Shown here piece after piece: positions 1 through 11,871 of a DNA stretch of 64,000 bases. Location of the stretch: NCBI GenBank assembly GCA_033239125.1, contig BSWB01000001.1, forward strand, positions 27,059,501 to 27,123,500. Reading direction: 5' to 3'. Origin of the DNA: Fagopyrum homotropicum (lineage: Eukaryota > Streptophyta > Magnoliopsida > Caryophyllales > Polygonaceae). The translations under genes and the position numbers were made by a program. How positions within the stretch are numbered: position 1 is the first letter of the stretch; every line of letters starts with the position of its first letter. The notes under the pieces were generated by a model, which saw nothing but the letters and a program-made list of their open reading frames with translations, did not search any database and was not told the DNA's origin.

Positions 1-1156
1 AAAGCTCAGTCGATCAATACAAAGGATTTGTTTGGAATGGGATCACAACTCACAAGGCTCGATACCATTTAACAAATATCTAAATTTTCATTTAACAAAA
101 GATAATAGCAAATTTATAAGGTAAGAAAAGATAATGTCTTTAATCCTAAAATCAAATATTCTCTCCCCAAGCTCATTATAGCTTTACAGAAAATCAACTT
201 CTAAATATAAACATTCTCTCGCAAATATATAATACTATTTAAAAAATAATTAAATATGTTAGAAAAAACCAAGAAAATAAGTGAAATAAAATATGAAAAT
301 TAAACATAAATATCTGCATTAAATATTTTATTAATTCCGGTCATGAATATAAGTTAGAAATCTTCAATGTTCTTTTTTTTGTTCAATAAGGTAGCCAACT
401 TCCTTTATTTAAATAAAAACAAGCTTAGATATCATAACTATAAATAAGATCCTTTTTCAAGATACTAGCTATATCATCCAGCGGAAGGTCCAGAACATTG
501 AGGCTTCCAGCGGTCCCAAAATCAACTTCAATGTTTTTTTTTGGTCAATAAAGATTGTCGGGACCAATATTTTAAATAAGTAGTGGTTTTTGCACACAAA
601 TTTCCGGTGGACACCGACTATCATTAAAACACCAGAAAACGCAAGCATTGGTTTCGTCTCCGCGAGCACTGAATCATGGTATACTTATTTGTTAAAATTG
701 GATTATGAGTTAATGAGATAATGATGCCCGAAATTACGTGTACGAAACACAAAACTCGAAAAAAGGAAACAAAAATATGGTCATCTCAAATCGACTAAAA
801 GGAGTAGAATCCTTATAATATATAAGGAGGAAAAACGCTTAAAGGTCGTAACCTTTGGGTCACTACCCATTTTCAATTGGGGAGCGGGTTTAGCTAGCCG
901 ACCACACGCGCGAACCGAGCCAAGCCTCATACTCCATCTTTAAATGGTCTGAGCCCAAAGCTTGGTCAAACAAAGCCATTACGGGTCTTGGATCATTAGT
1001 TTTGATTTTCTAACAGTTTTCGGAAGAAGTCTTGAAGAAGACGTTCCTACATTTTCAATTCTTAATAACGAAACTTTCTTGAGTGTATATACCTTTAAAA
1101 ATGAGCTACACGTAAAATTTAAATGGCGTGAATGCATGTTGTTGCGCTAAGTGTCT
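1..1156. other. AT-rich intergenic DNA, no gene seen
   Basis: No reading frame here has convincing protein character and none continues across plausible splice sites. An imperfect direct repeat (a CTTCAATGTT run followed by a T-tract and GGTCAATAA or GTTCAATAA) occurs near 370 and 525, which may mark an old repeat. It lies downstream of the minus-strand U-box genes. Confidence 0.5.
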
Positions 1157-1737
1157 GTTTCAGACAAGGGCGGCCCTTGGGGGGGCAGGGTGGGGCGGTT
1201 GCCCCCCTCCATTTTTTTTTTTTTTTTTTTTTTGTGAAAAAAATCGTTTTAAAATGGGTTGTGGCTTCTCTCGTTTATAAAAAAAATTTTCTACGATTTA
1301 TTATTTTATTTTAAAATATCACTATTCTTGTGTTATATTTAAATGTTTTTTTTGGATATTTCGTCGAAGTGAACGAAACTTCGTAAGTATTTTCCGTTTT
1401 AGACTCGGAGTGAAATAATTCACCAAAATGCACGAGATAAAGATAACAAAAATACAAATAGAGGTGTGGTCCTAGACCGCGGCTATAGTGTAACGTTTTT
1501 GAAAAAACGGTTATAGACCGCGCCTATAGGACATCTTTTTTTTTAAAATATATAGGCGCGGTCATGGACCGCGCCTTCTAAGTGTAATGTTTTTATAATT
1601 TTTTTTTATTTTTGTTTATTGTAAGTAAATGACATATTGACTTTGTTTTTATCACAATTTTATTTTCATAGATATTTTTATCGAAAATAAAATTCCGCCC
1701 CCCCTTTTAAAATCCTTTTGCCGCCATTGGTTTCAGA
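1157..1737. mobile_element. Non-autonomous hAT-type element (1165-1729) with 8-bp target duplication
   Basis: The 565-bp element is flanked by a perfect 8-bp direct repeat GTTTCAGA (1157-1164 and 1730-1737). Its ends are short imperfect inverted repeats, CAAGGGCGGC on the left and CAATGGCGGC read inward from the right, followed by G/C-rich subterminal runs. An 8-bp duplication with ends of this kind is typical of the hAT superfamily. The interior has no transposase. It carries a homopolymer T tract and three related stretches around GACCGCG..CTATAG (about 1470-1580) that could pair with one another. It is therefore a MITE-like derivative needing a transposase in trans. The empty site can be read directly by removing the element and one duplication. 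Confidence 0.85.
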
Positions 1738-2209
1738 CCATGCTTTAGTGTATATACAGGATCTCGCAATTCATTGACCACTGCGAAGATTGGTAGATCA
1801 TGAGAAAAATATTTTTCTTGTGCTTCAAAAATACAGTCTTGACAATCTTGATGATAGTCATATTTGTGGCATACTTTGTAGTAAGCATTGGATTTCTCTC
1901 CTGGCCTGATCAACTAACTTGGTATCAGCTCTTGATAGCTCTTATTTTCTTCTGAACAATATAGACCCTTGTTCCATTCTCTTGATTTGTGATGATTTGG
2001 TAGCTCTTCAGTCTTAACACAACAGAGAATCATGTTGGAACTTGGAAGAAAAGAAAGAGATAACAGAAACAAACCTACACATCACTTTATCAGCTCTGTC
2101 TTTTAGCATTGAAAATGTATGACAAGCATGAAACCAGTTGGAAACCAAAACATCTGTTTTACAAGCATTCATAAATAATTATATCTTCTGTTTTATAACA
2201 CCACAAACA
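1738..2209. other. 3' flank of the first U-box gene
   Basis: This region follows the stop codon of the minus-strand gene ending at 2210 and precedes the hAT element. It probably holds that gene's 3' UTR. No independent gene is seen. Confidence 0.45.
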
Positions 2210-5200
2210 TCAACTGACAAAGTTGCTTGTAAATGTCATGGTATGCATTGGCATTTTATTCAGGTACCTCAGTATTTTCTCTGCCAACTGCCTTGTGTAG
2301 GGATCACCATGATGGAAAGCCGTCACAACAGTAGCAGAAAACATCTTATCTTGTGCAACTACATAAGCTGAACCGTCGCCACCTTCCTTGAGGAAACCTT
2401 CGACCATCCAAAATACTTTCTGCAACAGACTTTCTTTCTTATGTTCTCTGACCACTTTTATCACTCTCTCTGTAGCATTCAGTTTATTCAGAAAAAAAAC
2501 ACTTCTGAACACATCCAGTTTGTCATCTAACAAAGTACTCAAAGCTGAGAGTGATGCTTCTACCACCTCAACGTTGTGATGGTTCAAACACACCAGAAGA
2601 TCTTCAACGGCTTTTCCTTCAATCAAACAGAAGGTTTTCTGGGCCGAGCAGACACCTCTATGAACCGCGCAAACTGGCACCTTGTTTTTTTCTTCTGAAA
2701 CACTTGATATGCAGCAAAATGTTGTGGTCTTCTTTTTTACATTTGTTGGCGGTTTTGATAGGATTATGGTTTGTGTTGACAGTTTCTCCAATCCTGTTGC
2801 TGCTAATCTCTTAACTTCATCGCCTGAAGTTTCCATTAGAAGACCTGTGAAAATTTCTGTGAATCTGTAGTTCACTGCTAGAGACAGAATTTGAGGCTCA
2901 TACAAAGTGGCTGTGAATCTGACTAGGATGCCAACTATGCTCTCCATGTAAGCACCTGCATGTCTGCTTGGTCTTGTCCCACTTCTATGAATTTGATTGA
3001 TCATTTGTGTAATTGTTGGGACTGCATTCACCTCAAGTAAAGCAAAATTGAGTGTAATGTTCTGATAAGGTAGTTCAGCAAGCAGTTTCGCGGATAGAGC
3101 ATGCCTTTCTGTAATCTGCATTATATCAGATGGGCTTTGAAGAAGGCTCTCAAGTAGGCCATTTGATTTGCTAATTCTTTCGGCTAACATGTGTCCGATA
3201 TGGGATGTGAGAATAATCAACAATCTGATTGCTGAAATCTGTAACTCTTCGTTATGGTGATTGATGAATGTAAGAATTTTGCTGCTTGCATCACTTTCTT
3301 TGACTGCTGTCACTAGTGCAGTTGTCAAATTTGGGGACTTCACTAGGCATGAGAGGATTCTAATAAGACTAATGTTTACCCCGTCCGGATTCGAGTTCAT
3401 CATCTTGTAAACAATATTGAAAACAGCGTATGATGAAGCCAATTCTTGACCTTCAGAGTTCACTTTTAGATCTTCAAGTTCTATCCCTGTCTCAAGTATA
3501 TTTGCAAGTGTTATTGCAGCTTCTTCAAGCGAGTCCATTGGTTCACTGGAGCTCTGTTTGATAAATATCTCTTCAACCATGATTTTGACTACTCCGGTTT
3601 CTACTAGTATGCTGCCATTCATGCTGTTTGATGATATTTGTGCAAGAGCTTTCATTGCAGCCTTGCGGTTCATAGCATTTCCGCCACAAATCATCTGGAT
3701 GAGTACCGGAGAAGCTCTTTCAGCCACATAGCTACTGTTGTTGTGTCCTAGTACTATCTCACCCAGATAGTTCGCCATCTTTGTCTTCATCTCATCAGTC
3801 CCTGCTTAGTTTCCATATTCAGTAAGATTAAAAATATATCTTTTGTGATAAAATGTGAAGAAAATTGAATATCACCTTCAGTAAGATTATCAAGAAGAGG
3901 ATCCACAAAACCATTTTCTGCCATGCACTTGATGTTGTATAGACACTGAGCCAGGTTCTTCACAATTTGTTCTGCTGTGTCTGAAGCGAAAGCATCTGCT
4001 CCTCTGTCAAATTTGATCTTGATCAGCATCAGGATTCCCCCGGTAACCCATCCAATTTTCTCTGAAAGAAATTTTGACTTTGAAAGCTCGAGCAGAAGGG
4101 AAAGTGCCGCGTGTCTTACTGGCTGGTGGCCACTTGATAGCATTCTTACTGTTGAAGTAATGGCTCCTGTCTTTCCAATCAACTCCTGTGTTCATTAACA
4201 TAATTAGAATACAAAGACACTAGCTGCATTTGATGGAATGATACATTTGATGGAAACTAACCTTTCCGTCGTCATCTAGTGCAAGTTGCTGCAATATGTT
4301 GAGTGAACTGCACCTAACTTTCCTGTCTCTAAACTCCAAAAGCTTAACCAGCAAATGTATCATTCCAAGATTGCACACTTCTTTTCTTTTGTTAACTCTT
4401 CTGTCACATATATTGTGCAGGTCGTTTAGTGCAGCAAGTATCATACTCTCAGAGCTAGCTGAAGCTAAAGCAGCTCGGATAACTTTAATCTTTGCTGTTT
4501 CATTTCTGTCTTTCCACTCCTCTATGATAGCCTTGAGTGCTAAATTGGGGCTCACAATTCTAGTTAAGAGCTTCTCTCCTGTTACTGGACAATTGATTTC
4601 ATCTGCCTCACCAAATCTTTCAAACCACTCAGTGATGGCTTGCCTTTCATAAGTCACACCACTTTGTATAGTAACTGGATCATCCATGATCTCCTTGGTC
4701 AGCGGGCAAACGAAACTCTTGAATATAGGCTCTACATAGTGAGCTGCTTCTTGCATACTTCTTAATGATCTAGGACTCATTGGTCCACCGCTTTCTTCAC
4801 TAAGTGTGCTTATACTTCTAAGGACTTGAACTTGCTTCGGACTGCTCGGTGAATGGGAACTTCCCATGGAGAATTCTCTACTGAGCTTGTTCACCTCACT
4901 TGCCTCAAAATGTGCTTTCTTCATCTCCTCTGACAGCGAGCGCACTGCAATTTCCGCGTACTCTTGTTCTCGGAATGTTGATGGTGGTAGCAAGCTGAGA
5001 TCTTGACCTACAAGCTTGATCACACCTTCAAGCTCCTTGACAGTAGCACCCAAATCTTGAGCTGGAGTTTTGTCCTTCACTTGTTGGTATTTTCTCAGTA
5101 TAGCCTTAGCCAATTGTAAGTTGTTGTATAGAGATTGTAATATCTGTACTGCATTTTTTGGAGGATACTCAAGTAGTTTTAATTCTACTATTGCAGGGGT

Positions 5201-5598
5201 AACCCTGTACAAGTAACATCCAAACTCAAGAAAGTTGTTCTGCTCTCGGTCTATGTTTGTGACAGCTATGATTGCTTCCGAAAGAGATGACAGCAAGTCT
5301 GTGGCAAGAGTAGCAAGAGGAGTGGCCTGTTCATTGAACTGAAACAATGGTATCATACATTAAACTCAACTAGTTGACTTTGGGATTTGAAACGATTAAT
5401 CTTTTTTGCTGAAATTTTGTTACCCTTACTGCTACAATCTCAACTAAATACATGAGAAAATTCTTGGTTGCTCATACCGTTGACTGTAGGCACATGTATA
5501 TGTATCAAAAAAGAAAAGAAAATGGAGGTGAAAAAGTGTTGAGTTCATACCGTTGTTTGATCGGAGTTACTGGTTGCTATTGATATAGCCTCTGACAT
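2210..5598 (-). CDS. U-box/ARM-repeat E3 ubiquitin ligase, PUB42/43/44 (SAUL1)-like, copy A
   Basis: Four exons are inferred on the minus strand: 5598-5551, 5338-4262, 4185-3876 and 3801-2210. All introns are GT..AG (donors GTATGA, GTTAGT, GTGATA), and the joined frame is open for 1008 codons. The N-terminal part (about residues 17-200) is an alpha-helical U-box N-terminal domain. The U-box lies at about 219-295 and shows FVCPLTKEIMDDPVTIQSG, YERQAITEW and NCPVTGEKL. U-box proteins fold like RING domains without zinc and recruit the E2 enzyme. The rest is ARM/HEAT-like helical repeats that should bind substrate or membrane partners. Arabidopsis SAUL1/PUB44 and PUB43 act in senescence and immunity at the plasma membrane. 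PUB42-type members are about 1000 residues long, so this length fits. The start was chosen because the short first exon splices in frame and matches the layout of copy B. Family is confident; the exact orthologue is not. Confidence 0.92.
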
Positions 5599-6244
5599 GT
5601 TTGCTCCAAAATACAGATTCGCCACTCAAGACTCCATCTTTTTTGTTGATGTATACAAGCCTCCATCTGAAAGCAGACATTGTGAGGATGATGATGATGA
5701 TGATTAGGTATTCTTTTGAAATAGTCAGTTTGCATTACCAATAATATAATACTTGTCAGTGTCACTCTTCAGATATTTGACCTATTCCTACTAGGGAGGA
5801 GTTGACAATCATACATTTTTTAGAACCAGCTGGTTTGAGTGTATGTTGCTTGATAGATCTTCCATCATCCAAGCTGGATTGTATCTTATAATTTTCAAAT
5901 TGGCAGTTACTTTGATTGAAATGGTCTCAGAAGTCAATATGAAGTGCCTGTCAATTCTGAGTTCTGACATTGTTGAACAATATTTCGTTTCTCTTTGCAA
6001 GCATTGTCTCATACTTGTATGTTTTCACTTGCAAGTTAGTTTGTTAATTTTCCACAGTAAACAAAAGAATTTGAGATTTCTGCGTAAAGATCAACCAGTA
6101 GCCCAATGCATACATATCTTTGTACAAGCATGTGTAATATTCTCTCAACTATATATTCTACCTGCACCCTTATCTCTTTCTCTCTGAAAACTATACATAC
6201 ATCCGATGGTAAGATTGTACAAGATTCTATATTGGAGGGTATTA
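5599..6244 (-). promoter_or_regulatory. Intergenic region: promoter/5' UTR of copy A and 3' end of copy B
   Basis: This 646-bp stretch separates the stop of copy B (6245) from the first ATG of copy A (5598) and so must hold the promoter and 5' UTR of copy A. A (CAT)n-like run lies near 5690-5702. No confident TATA box or transcription start could be assigned, and no extra gene is seen. Confidence 0.5.
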
Positions 6245-9200
6245 CTAAGAAAATGTAATAGTTGAACCAGGCATTATTCTCAAATGTGTCAATATATTCT
6301 CTGCTAACTGCCTAGTGTATAACTCTCCATGGTAAAAACTATTAATCAATTTCGAATTGAACTTTTTATCCTGCAATGCAACTGCAGCAAAGTCTTCTCC
6401 ACCTATCCTTGAGAATATCTCGATTATCCAAAATGCTTTCTGCAACAGACTCTCTTCTGTATGATCTTTCACCAGTTTTACCACCTGCTGTGTGGTTTTC
6501 ATTTCATGCAATATGCTCATACTCTTTTCAATGTCCACATTGTCTTCCAACAGTGTGGATAATGCTGATAGTGCAGCTTCAACCACCTCCACATTTTGGT
6601 GATCTAAACACAACAAAAGTGCCTCAATTGCCCCTGATACAAACAAGCAAAATGTGCTTTGTGCAGAGCAAACTCCTCTGTGAATTGGGCAAACTGTTAT
6701 CTTCTGTTTTCCAGATGATCTTGATGCAAGAAATTTAGGTGCACCGAATGAACTCATAGATGATCTTCTCTCTACTCGCGGTGGTTTAGATAGCTTGATT
6801 GACTGTACTGAGAGTTTCTCTAAGCCTATAGCTGCTAATCTTTTCACTTCAGCACTTGTTGTTTCCATGAGCAGATCTTTGAAGATTGTTGTAAAATTAT
6901 TGTTGACTGCTAGATACTGCATCTGAGGCTCGTATAGCGTTGCTGTAAATCTGACCAGTATGCCAACAAGACCCTCTAAAAAAGCACTTGTGTACCTGCT
7001 TTTTCTCGTTCCAGTTTCTTGGATCTGATTGATAGTTTGTATAACCGTTGCAACCGTATTCTCACCAAGCAAAGCGAGATTGAGCTTCAGGTTGTCATGG
7101 GGAAGTGTAGCCAGAAATTTGACAGATAAAACTTGTCTCTCTGTGATTTGGGTCGTATCAGATGGCCTTTGGACAAGACCCTGAGGTTGACCATGGATTT
7201 TGCAGAGTTTGTCAACTAAGATCTGACCCATATCCGGTACGAGTTTCATGAGTAGTTTAATTGCAGCAACCCCAAGTTTATCATCTGGGTTATTAATGAG
7301 CTCAGAAAGAGTATAACATGCTTCAGTATCTCTAATTGCTGATACAATGTTCAGCATCGACCAGTTCATGAGGCACGAGATAGTTCGCATAAGACTGAGT
7401 CTTATCTCATCAACATTTGAACTCGTCAGCATGTACGTGATGGTAGACGTAACATAATCTGAAGTCACAGTATGTCCCAGACTGGTTACCTTAATCTGCT
7501 GAAGGTCTAAATCTGACTCAAGTAAATTTGCTAGTATTTCTGCTGCTTCTGCTAGTGAATCTGATCCTTCAAGGTACGTGCTTCTTGTGAACATTTCTTC
7601 ACCAACAACTTGAGCAATCCCAGCTTCAACTAGGATCTTTGCATTTTGGTGAAGTGTTGAGATCGGGACAAGGGCTTTAAATGCAGCCTTCCTTATCAAA
7701 GCATTCTCGCTGTGTGTCATTTTGATAAGTGTTGGGGATGCTTTCCTGACCAAAAAGGCATCTCCATCATGACCAAGTACAACTTCAGCAAGGTAGTTCG
7801 CCATCTCGGCCTTCATATTCTCAGAACCTGCTTTATACACCATCAATGATGTTAAGTTATTTCCTACAAATGACATTATATTACTTGTTCTGTGAATGTA
7901 TTAAGAATTATCGCCATTACCTCCTACTAGATTGTCAAGAAGTGGTTCTAGAAATCCATTTTCTGCCATGCACTTGATGTTGTCAGGAGACTGTGCCAGA
8001 TTCTTCAAAATCACATCAGCTTTTTCCGAGGCGAATGCATCAGTAAATCTGTCATATTTGGTTCTGATCAGCATTAGAATTCCCCCAGTATCCTGCCCAA
8101 TCTTCTCAGACAGTGTAGCAGAATTTGAAAGCTCGACAAGGAGTAACAATGCTGCATGTTTTACTGGATGAAATCTACTTGATATCATCCTGACCGTTGA
8201 AGTAATAGCTGTTGTTTTTCCAATCAGTTCCTGCAAATATTCATATTTTAGATTCATGAAATTGATACTTTACTAATATTCAGTGACAAAATGAGATATG
8301 ATCGAACCTTTCCCTTGGCATCCTTTACCAGTAGCTGTAATGTTTCTAGTGAAGCATGCCTAATCATTCTGTCTTTATACTCTAGAAGGTTAACAATCAA
8401 AGGTATGATTCCTTTACTGAGCACTTCTCGTGTTCTATCAGGCCGTCTCTTGCAGATAGTGTTGAGATCCTTGAGAGCTTCAATTACCATGCTATCTGAG
8501 CTAGCTAAAGATAACGCTGCGTAAATAACTTTAATCTTTGCAGTTTCATTCCTTTCTTTCCACTCCTCTATAATGCCCTTCAAAGCTAGGCTAGGGAACA
8601 TGATTTTACTTGACAGTTTCCGTCCTGTGACCGGACAGGTAATTTCCTCTTGATCTTCTTGTCTTTCAAACCACTGAGTGATTACTTGTCTCTCAAAGGT
8701 TGCCCCGCTTTCGATGGTGACTGGGTCTTGCATAATTTTCCTTGTCAGTGGACAAAAGAAGCCTTCAAATGGAGGCTCCACATATCGAGCAACATCCTGC
8801 ACAGCTCCTGTTGAGCTGTTGATCATTGTTTCTGAGCTAATTGAGCTTGAAGCTCTGATGAGTTCAATCATTTCAGGTACTGGTGACAAACTGCAATCAG
8901 ACATTTCAGCTGGCACCGAGTAGAGGTCTACTTCTGTTGGTACTGTAGTTGTTGATATCATCTCCGTTTCCTCAATAATGGATGAAACCTCAAGAGGATA
9001 CTGATCAAGCACTGTTTCATCGGCTGGTGTAGCCTCGAGCCAAGCTCTTTTCATCTCCTCGGAGAGTGACCTGACCGCAATTTCAGCATACCCATGGTCC
9101 TCCCCAAATGCTGAAGGTGGTATTGAACTCAGAGTTTCACCAAGGTAATGAATTAGGCCTTCCATCTGCTTTATGATCATGTGTACTTCAGAAGTAGTAA

Positions 9201-9621
9201 TTGACTTTTTCGTTTCTTGAAATCCATCCAAAATGTCCTTGGCCAGGTGAATTCTCCGGGATAGTGATTCTAGGATTTCCATTGTGTTTGAAGACTTATC
9301 ACTAGTCCTCTGCAGAAGCTTGATGGGTGGGGAAACACGATAGAGGTAACTAGCAATTTCATTGAATTTGTTCTGTTCTATTTCGATACCTGCAATTGTC
9401 TCCATGATTTGTGAAAGACATGCTTCCAGGGATTCAGTTGTTTCTCCATTAATCTGAAAACACGAACATACCAGTCAATTTCAAAATTAGGGTTAGCATA
9501 AGAAATGGCATTGTAGTAAGAATTGGAAGATTAATGAGAGAAATAGCAGGCAAATTAGCATAATTGGGTTTGTATATGATCTTACCGTAGAGAGTGTTAG
9601 ATCAGAACAATCGGTTGACAT
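6245..9621 (-). CDS. U-box/ARM-repeat E3 ubiquitin ligase, PUB42/43/44 (SAUL1)-like, copy B
   Basis: Four exons are inferred on the minus strand: 9621-9586, 9453-8308, 8230-7921 and 7827-6245. The introns are GT..AG (donors GTAAGA, GTTCGA, GTAATG), and the joined frame encodes 1024 residues. The U-box lies at about 238-315 with FFCPLTRKIMQDPVTIESG, FERQVITQWFER and ITCPVTGRKL; a long ARM-repeat C-terminal region follows. Exon 3 is 310 bp, the same as in copy A, and intron phases match, so the two genes are tandem duplicates. The linker before the U-box (about 150-235) is longer and more Ser/Thr/Glu-rich than in copy A, the main visible divergence. Expected role: E2-dependent ubiquitination of substrates bound by the ARM repeats. 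The frame has no lesions, so it is probably functional. The exact orthologue is uncertain. Confidence 0.92.
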
Positions 9622-10282
9622 AGCCGCCTCTTGAGATAAGTATTGATTGAAATTGTGAAGAAAGGGGTGGTTTGTGGGTTGATAAAAGAGAGGGAGAGGG
9701 AGATCTGTGGTGGTTTGTTTAGTTGTGGAAAAGTATGTTCCATTTAAGAGGGAGGAAAGCTTGGTTGATCGAAGGAATAGTAATACTCTGCATAAAGTAT
9801 GGCTTCGTCAAGTTGGCTTCGAAAGCACTTATTTCTTCATCAACTTTGACCTTCTTCCTGATTGTTGTAAGAGACTTGGTAAAAGCTCGAAAATTTGAGA
9901 TTAGCGCTTAGTAAAAGATGATTGCATACACGAAAGGATTGAGAATGGAGTTGGTGATGTGGGTATTTTGAAATATTAATGATGGTTAGTTGAGAGATCA
10001 TTTGATGGAAATCGACGAATGATGAGTGTGTATTGTAGCAGAAGCAGAGTAGCAGTTGAATGACCGCTTTCAACGCTTGTGCTTCTGACTTCGTCATTGG
10101 GTTTTCAAAGTGTGCAATCCCACTTACAACTTACAGTACAATTCATCCTCTCAACCTTCAAAGTCGTACGTTTTTCAATCTGCTTTTACACTCTTCTTTC
10201 TGCACCGAGCCAATTGCAGTCACGAATTGATTAAAGGGGCTGATATTAGCGCCCACTTAAGTTAATAATGGCACTATAAAAT
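9622..10282 (-). promoter_or_regulatory. Promoter and 5' UTR region of copy B
   Basis: Upstream of the copy B ATG the minus strand is CT-rich (about 9665-9705 read in reverse), like the pyrimidine patch common in plant core promoters and 5' UTRs. No other gene is supported. At about 10236-10260 the sequence changes character, with a GGGGCTGATATTAGCGCCC stretch, and may be the edge of the decayed Mutator-like region. Confidence 0.45.
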
Positions 10283-11871
10283 ATGAAAGTAAGCTCTCGC
10301 ACATTAAGTGAAGGCAGTTGGTCGGGGAGACAATACGTGTACAATGTACGGGCGAAGATTCAAAGATTAAAGCAAGGAGAAATGAGCCCGACGCAATTGC
10401 TATTCAACATGTTGGTGGAAGAAAATTTTATTTTTGGTTTCAGGGAATCTGACAATGGAAGCTTGCAAGACATTGCATTTGCCCATGAGCAATCGATCAA
10501 GTAACGAGAGAAATATCATTACGTCATGATCATAGACACCAACAACAACACTAACATGTAAGCTTTAAATACGGTAATTTTCACCATTTTAATAAATTTA
10601 GTTAGTAATGTAATTAATTAAATTTTTTCTTTTAGGTTCAAAATGCCATTTTTGGAGATTGTCGGTCAAACATGCACCGACTTGACATTTCACTTGGGCT
10701 TTACGTTCATGACAAGGGAATATGCCGATACATATAATTGAGTGTTGCGCCAAATCGAAGGGTAGTGTCAAGAGTCAAAATACCGACCGGAGGTGATAGT
10801 GATCGATCGGGAGCTTGGGCTTTTGAGGGCTATTCCATGGGTTTTTCCAAATGCAGCTCATCTTTTGTGTTCGTGGCACGTCGACGCGGGATAGAGGGAC
10901 AAACCTTTAAGAAGACAAGGTCATTAACTATGCAACATAAATTTCAAAGTGATTGTAAGGCTTTATTCAAATCAAAGTCAAGTGAGACATTTGAGGCTCG
11001 ACACCAAGCAATGATCGAGCATTGAGGAGATAGGTGGGGGTTGATGGATTACTTGAACAAGACATGGATATGTCAGAAGGAGAAAATTGAAAGTTACTTG
11101 GTTGACCAACATTTTCACCTTGGCAACCAAGCCACAAACATGTATGTTTTGTTTTAATTATATTATCTCTTCAATTAGTAGTACTGCATATTTTATGTCA
11201 TGTTTAAAATAAACTTAATGTGTAGAGTCGAATCCGCACACTCTTTCTTGAAGAAGATGTTTGATGCGTCTAACTTCCGACTCTCGACGTGTCTAAAGCA
11301 TATCAATTTGATGTTGAGGGACTAATTTCGGCGATTGATGGCATCATTGGAGCAATCCCGTTTCAAGATTCCGAGTGAGTTTGCAAACTTACCGATGTTT
11401 CGCCAACTATTGGGTAGGGTTTCCGATATTTGCTTACGGGATTTGTATGCGACGTACATCACCGTATGCAAAGGGGGTTATCTTGAGATTTGTGTTAAAT
11501 GCTTTTTGCGGTCGTCTACCGGATTACCTTGTGCACATGAAGTGACGATTATCATGAGAGAAGGACGGGTTTTCCTCGTGACAGATGTCCATGTATTTTG
11601 GCGTGAGATCGATTGGTATGGGGTTCAATCGAGTGGTGCGGACGAACCAATTGAAATCAATGAGAACCAAATTGCTCTTATGGACCTCAAAAAGGCAATG
11701 GAGTTGGTTCCCAACATGCTGAGAACGCTATCAAAAAAGTATGTTCAAACAAAATTAGTTCATTACAACAATTGTTTGAAATTAAATACTGAAACATCTC
11801 AATTATCATCGTACCGTAATAAACCGAGTCGCAAGAGAAGACTCATATCCGGAACCAACACCCATCCATGA
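10283..11871 (+). pseudogene. Mutator-like (MULE, FAR1-related) transposase pseudogene
   Basis: The pieces in order resemble a plant MULE transposase. An N-terminal segment (10283-10504) carries LFNMLVEENFIFGFRESD and FAHEQSIK. A core follows with VMIIDT (first acidic residue), KMPFLEIVGQT, then VIVIDRELGL (second acidic residue) and LLCSWHVD. After the second intron come VESAHSFLKK and a C-terminal SWIM-type zinc finger, CFLRSSTGLPCAHE (ORF 11335-11871). Two plausible introns are seen: about 10555-10635 (GTAAGC..TTAG) and about 11140-11225 (GTATGT..GTAG). At least four in-frame stops (after FAHEQSIK, in YN*VLR, in EH*GDRW and in RD*FRR) mark it as dead. The N-terminal DNA-binding part is missing or too diverged. 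No matching terminal inverted repeats could be fixed. Confidence 0.75.

Noticed and set aside
2138..2371. Plus-strand ORFs across the U-box genes
   Set aside because: They are antisense shadows of exons with clear minus-strand homology and splice sites.
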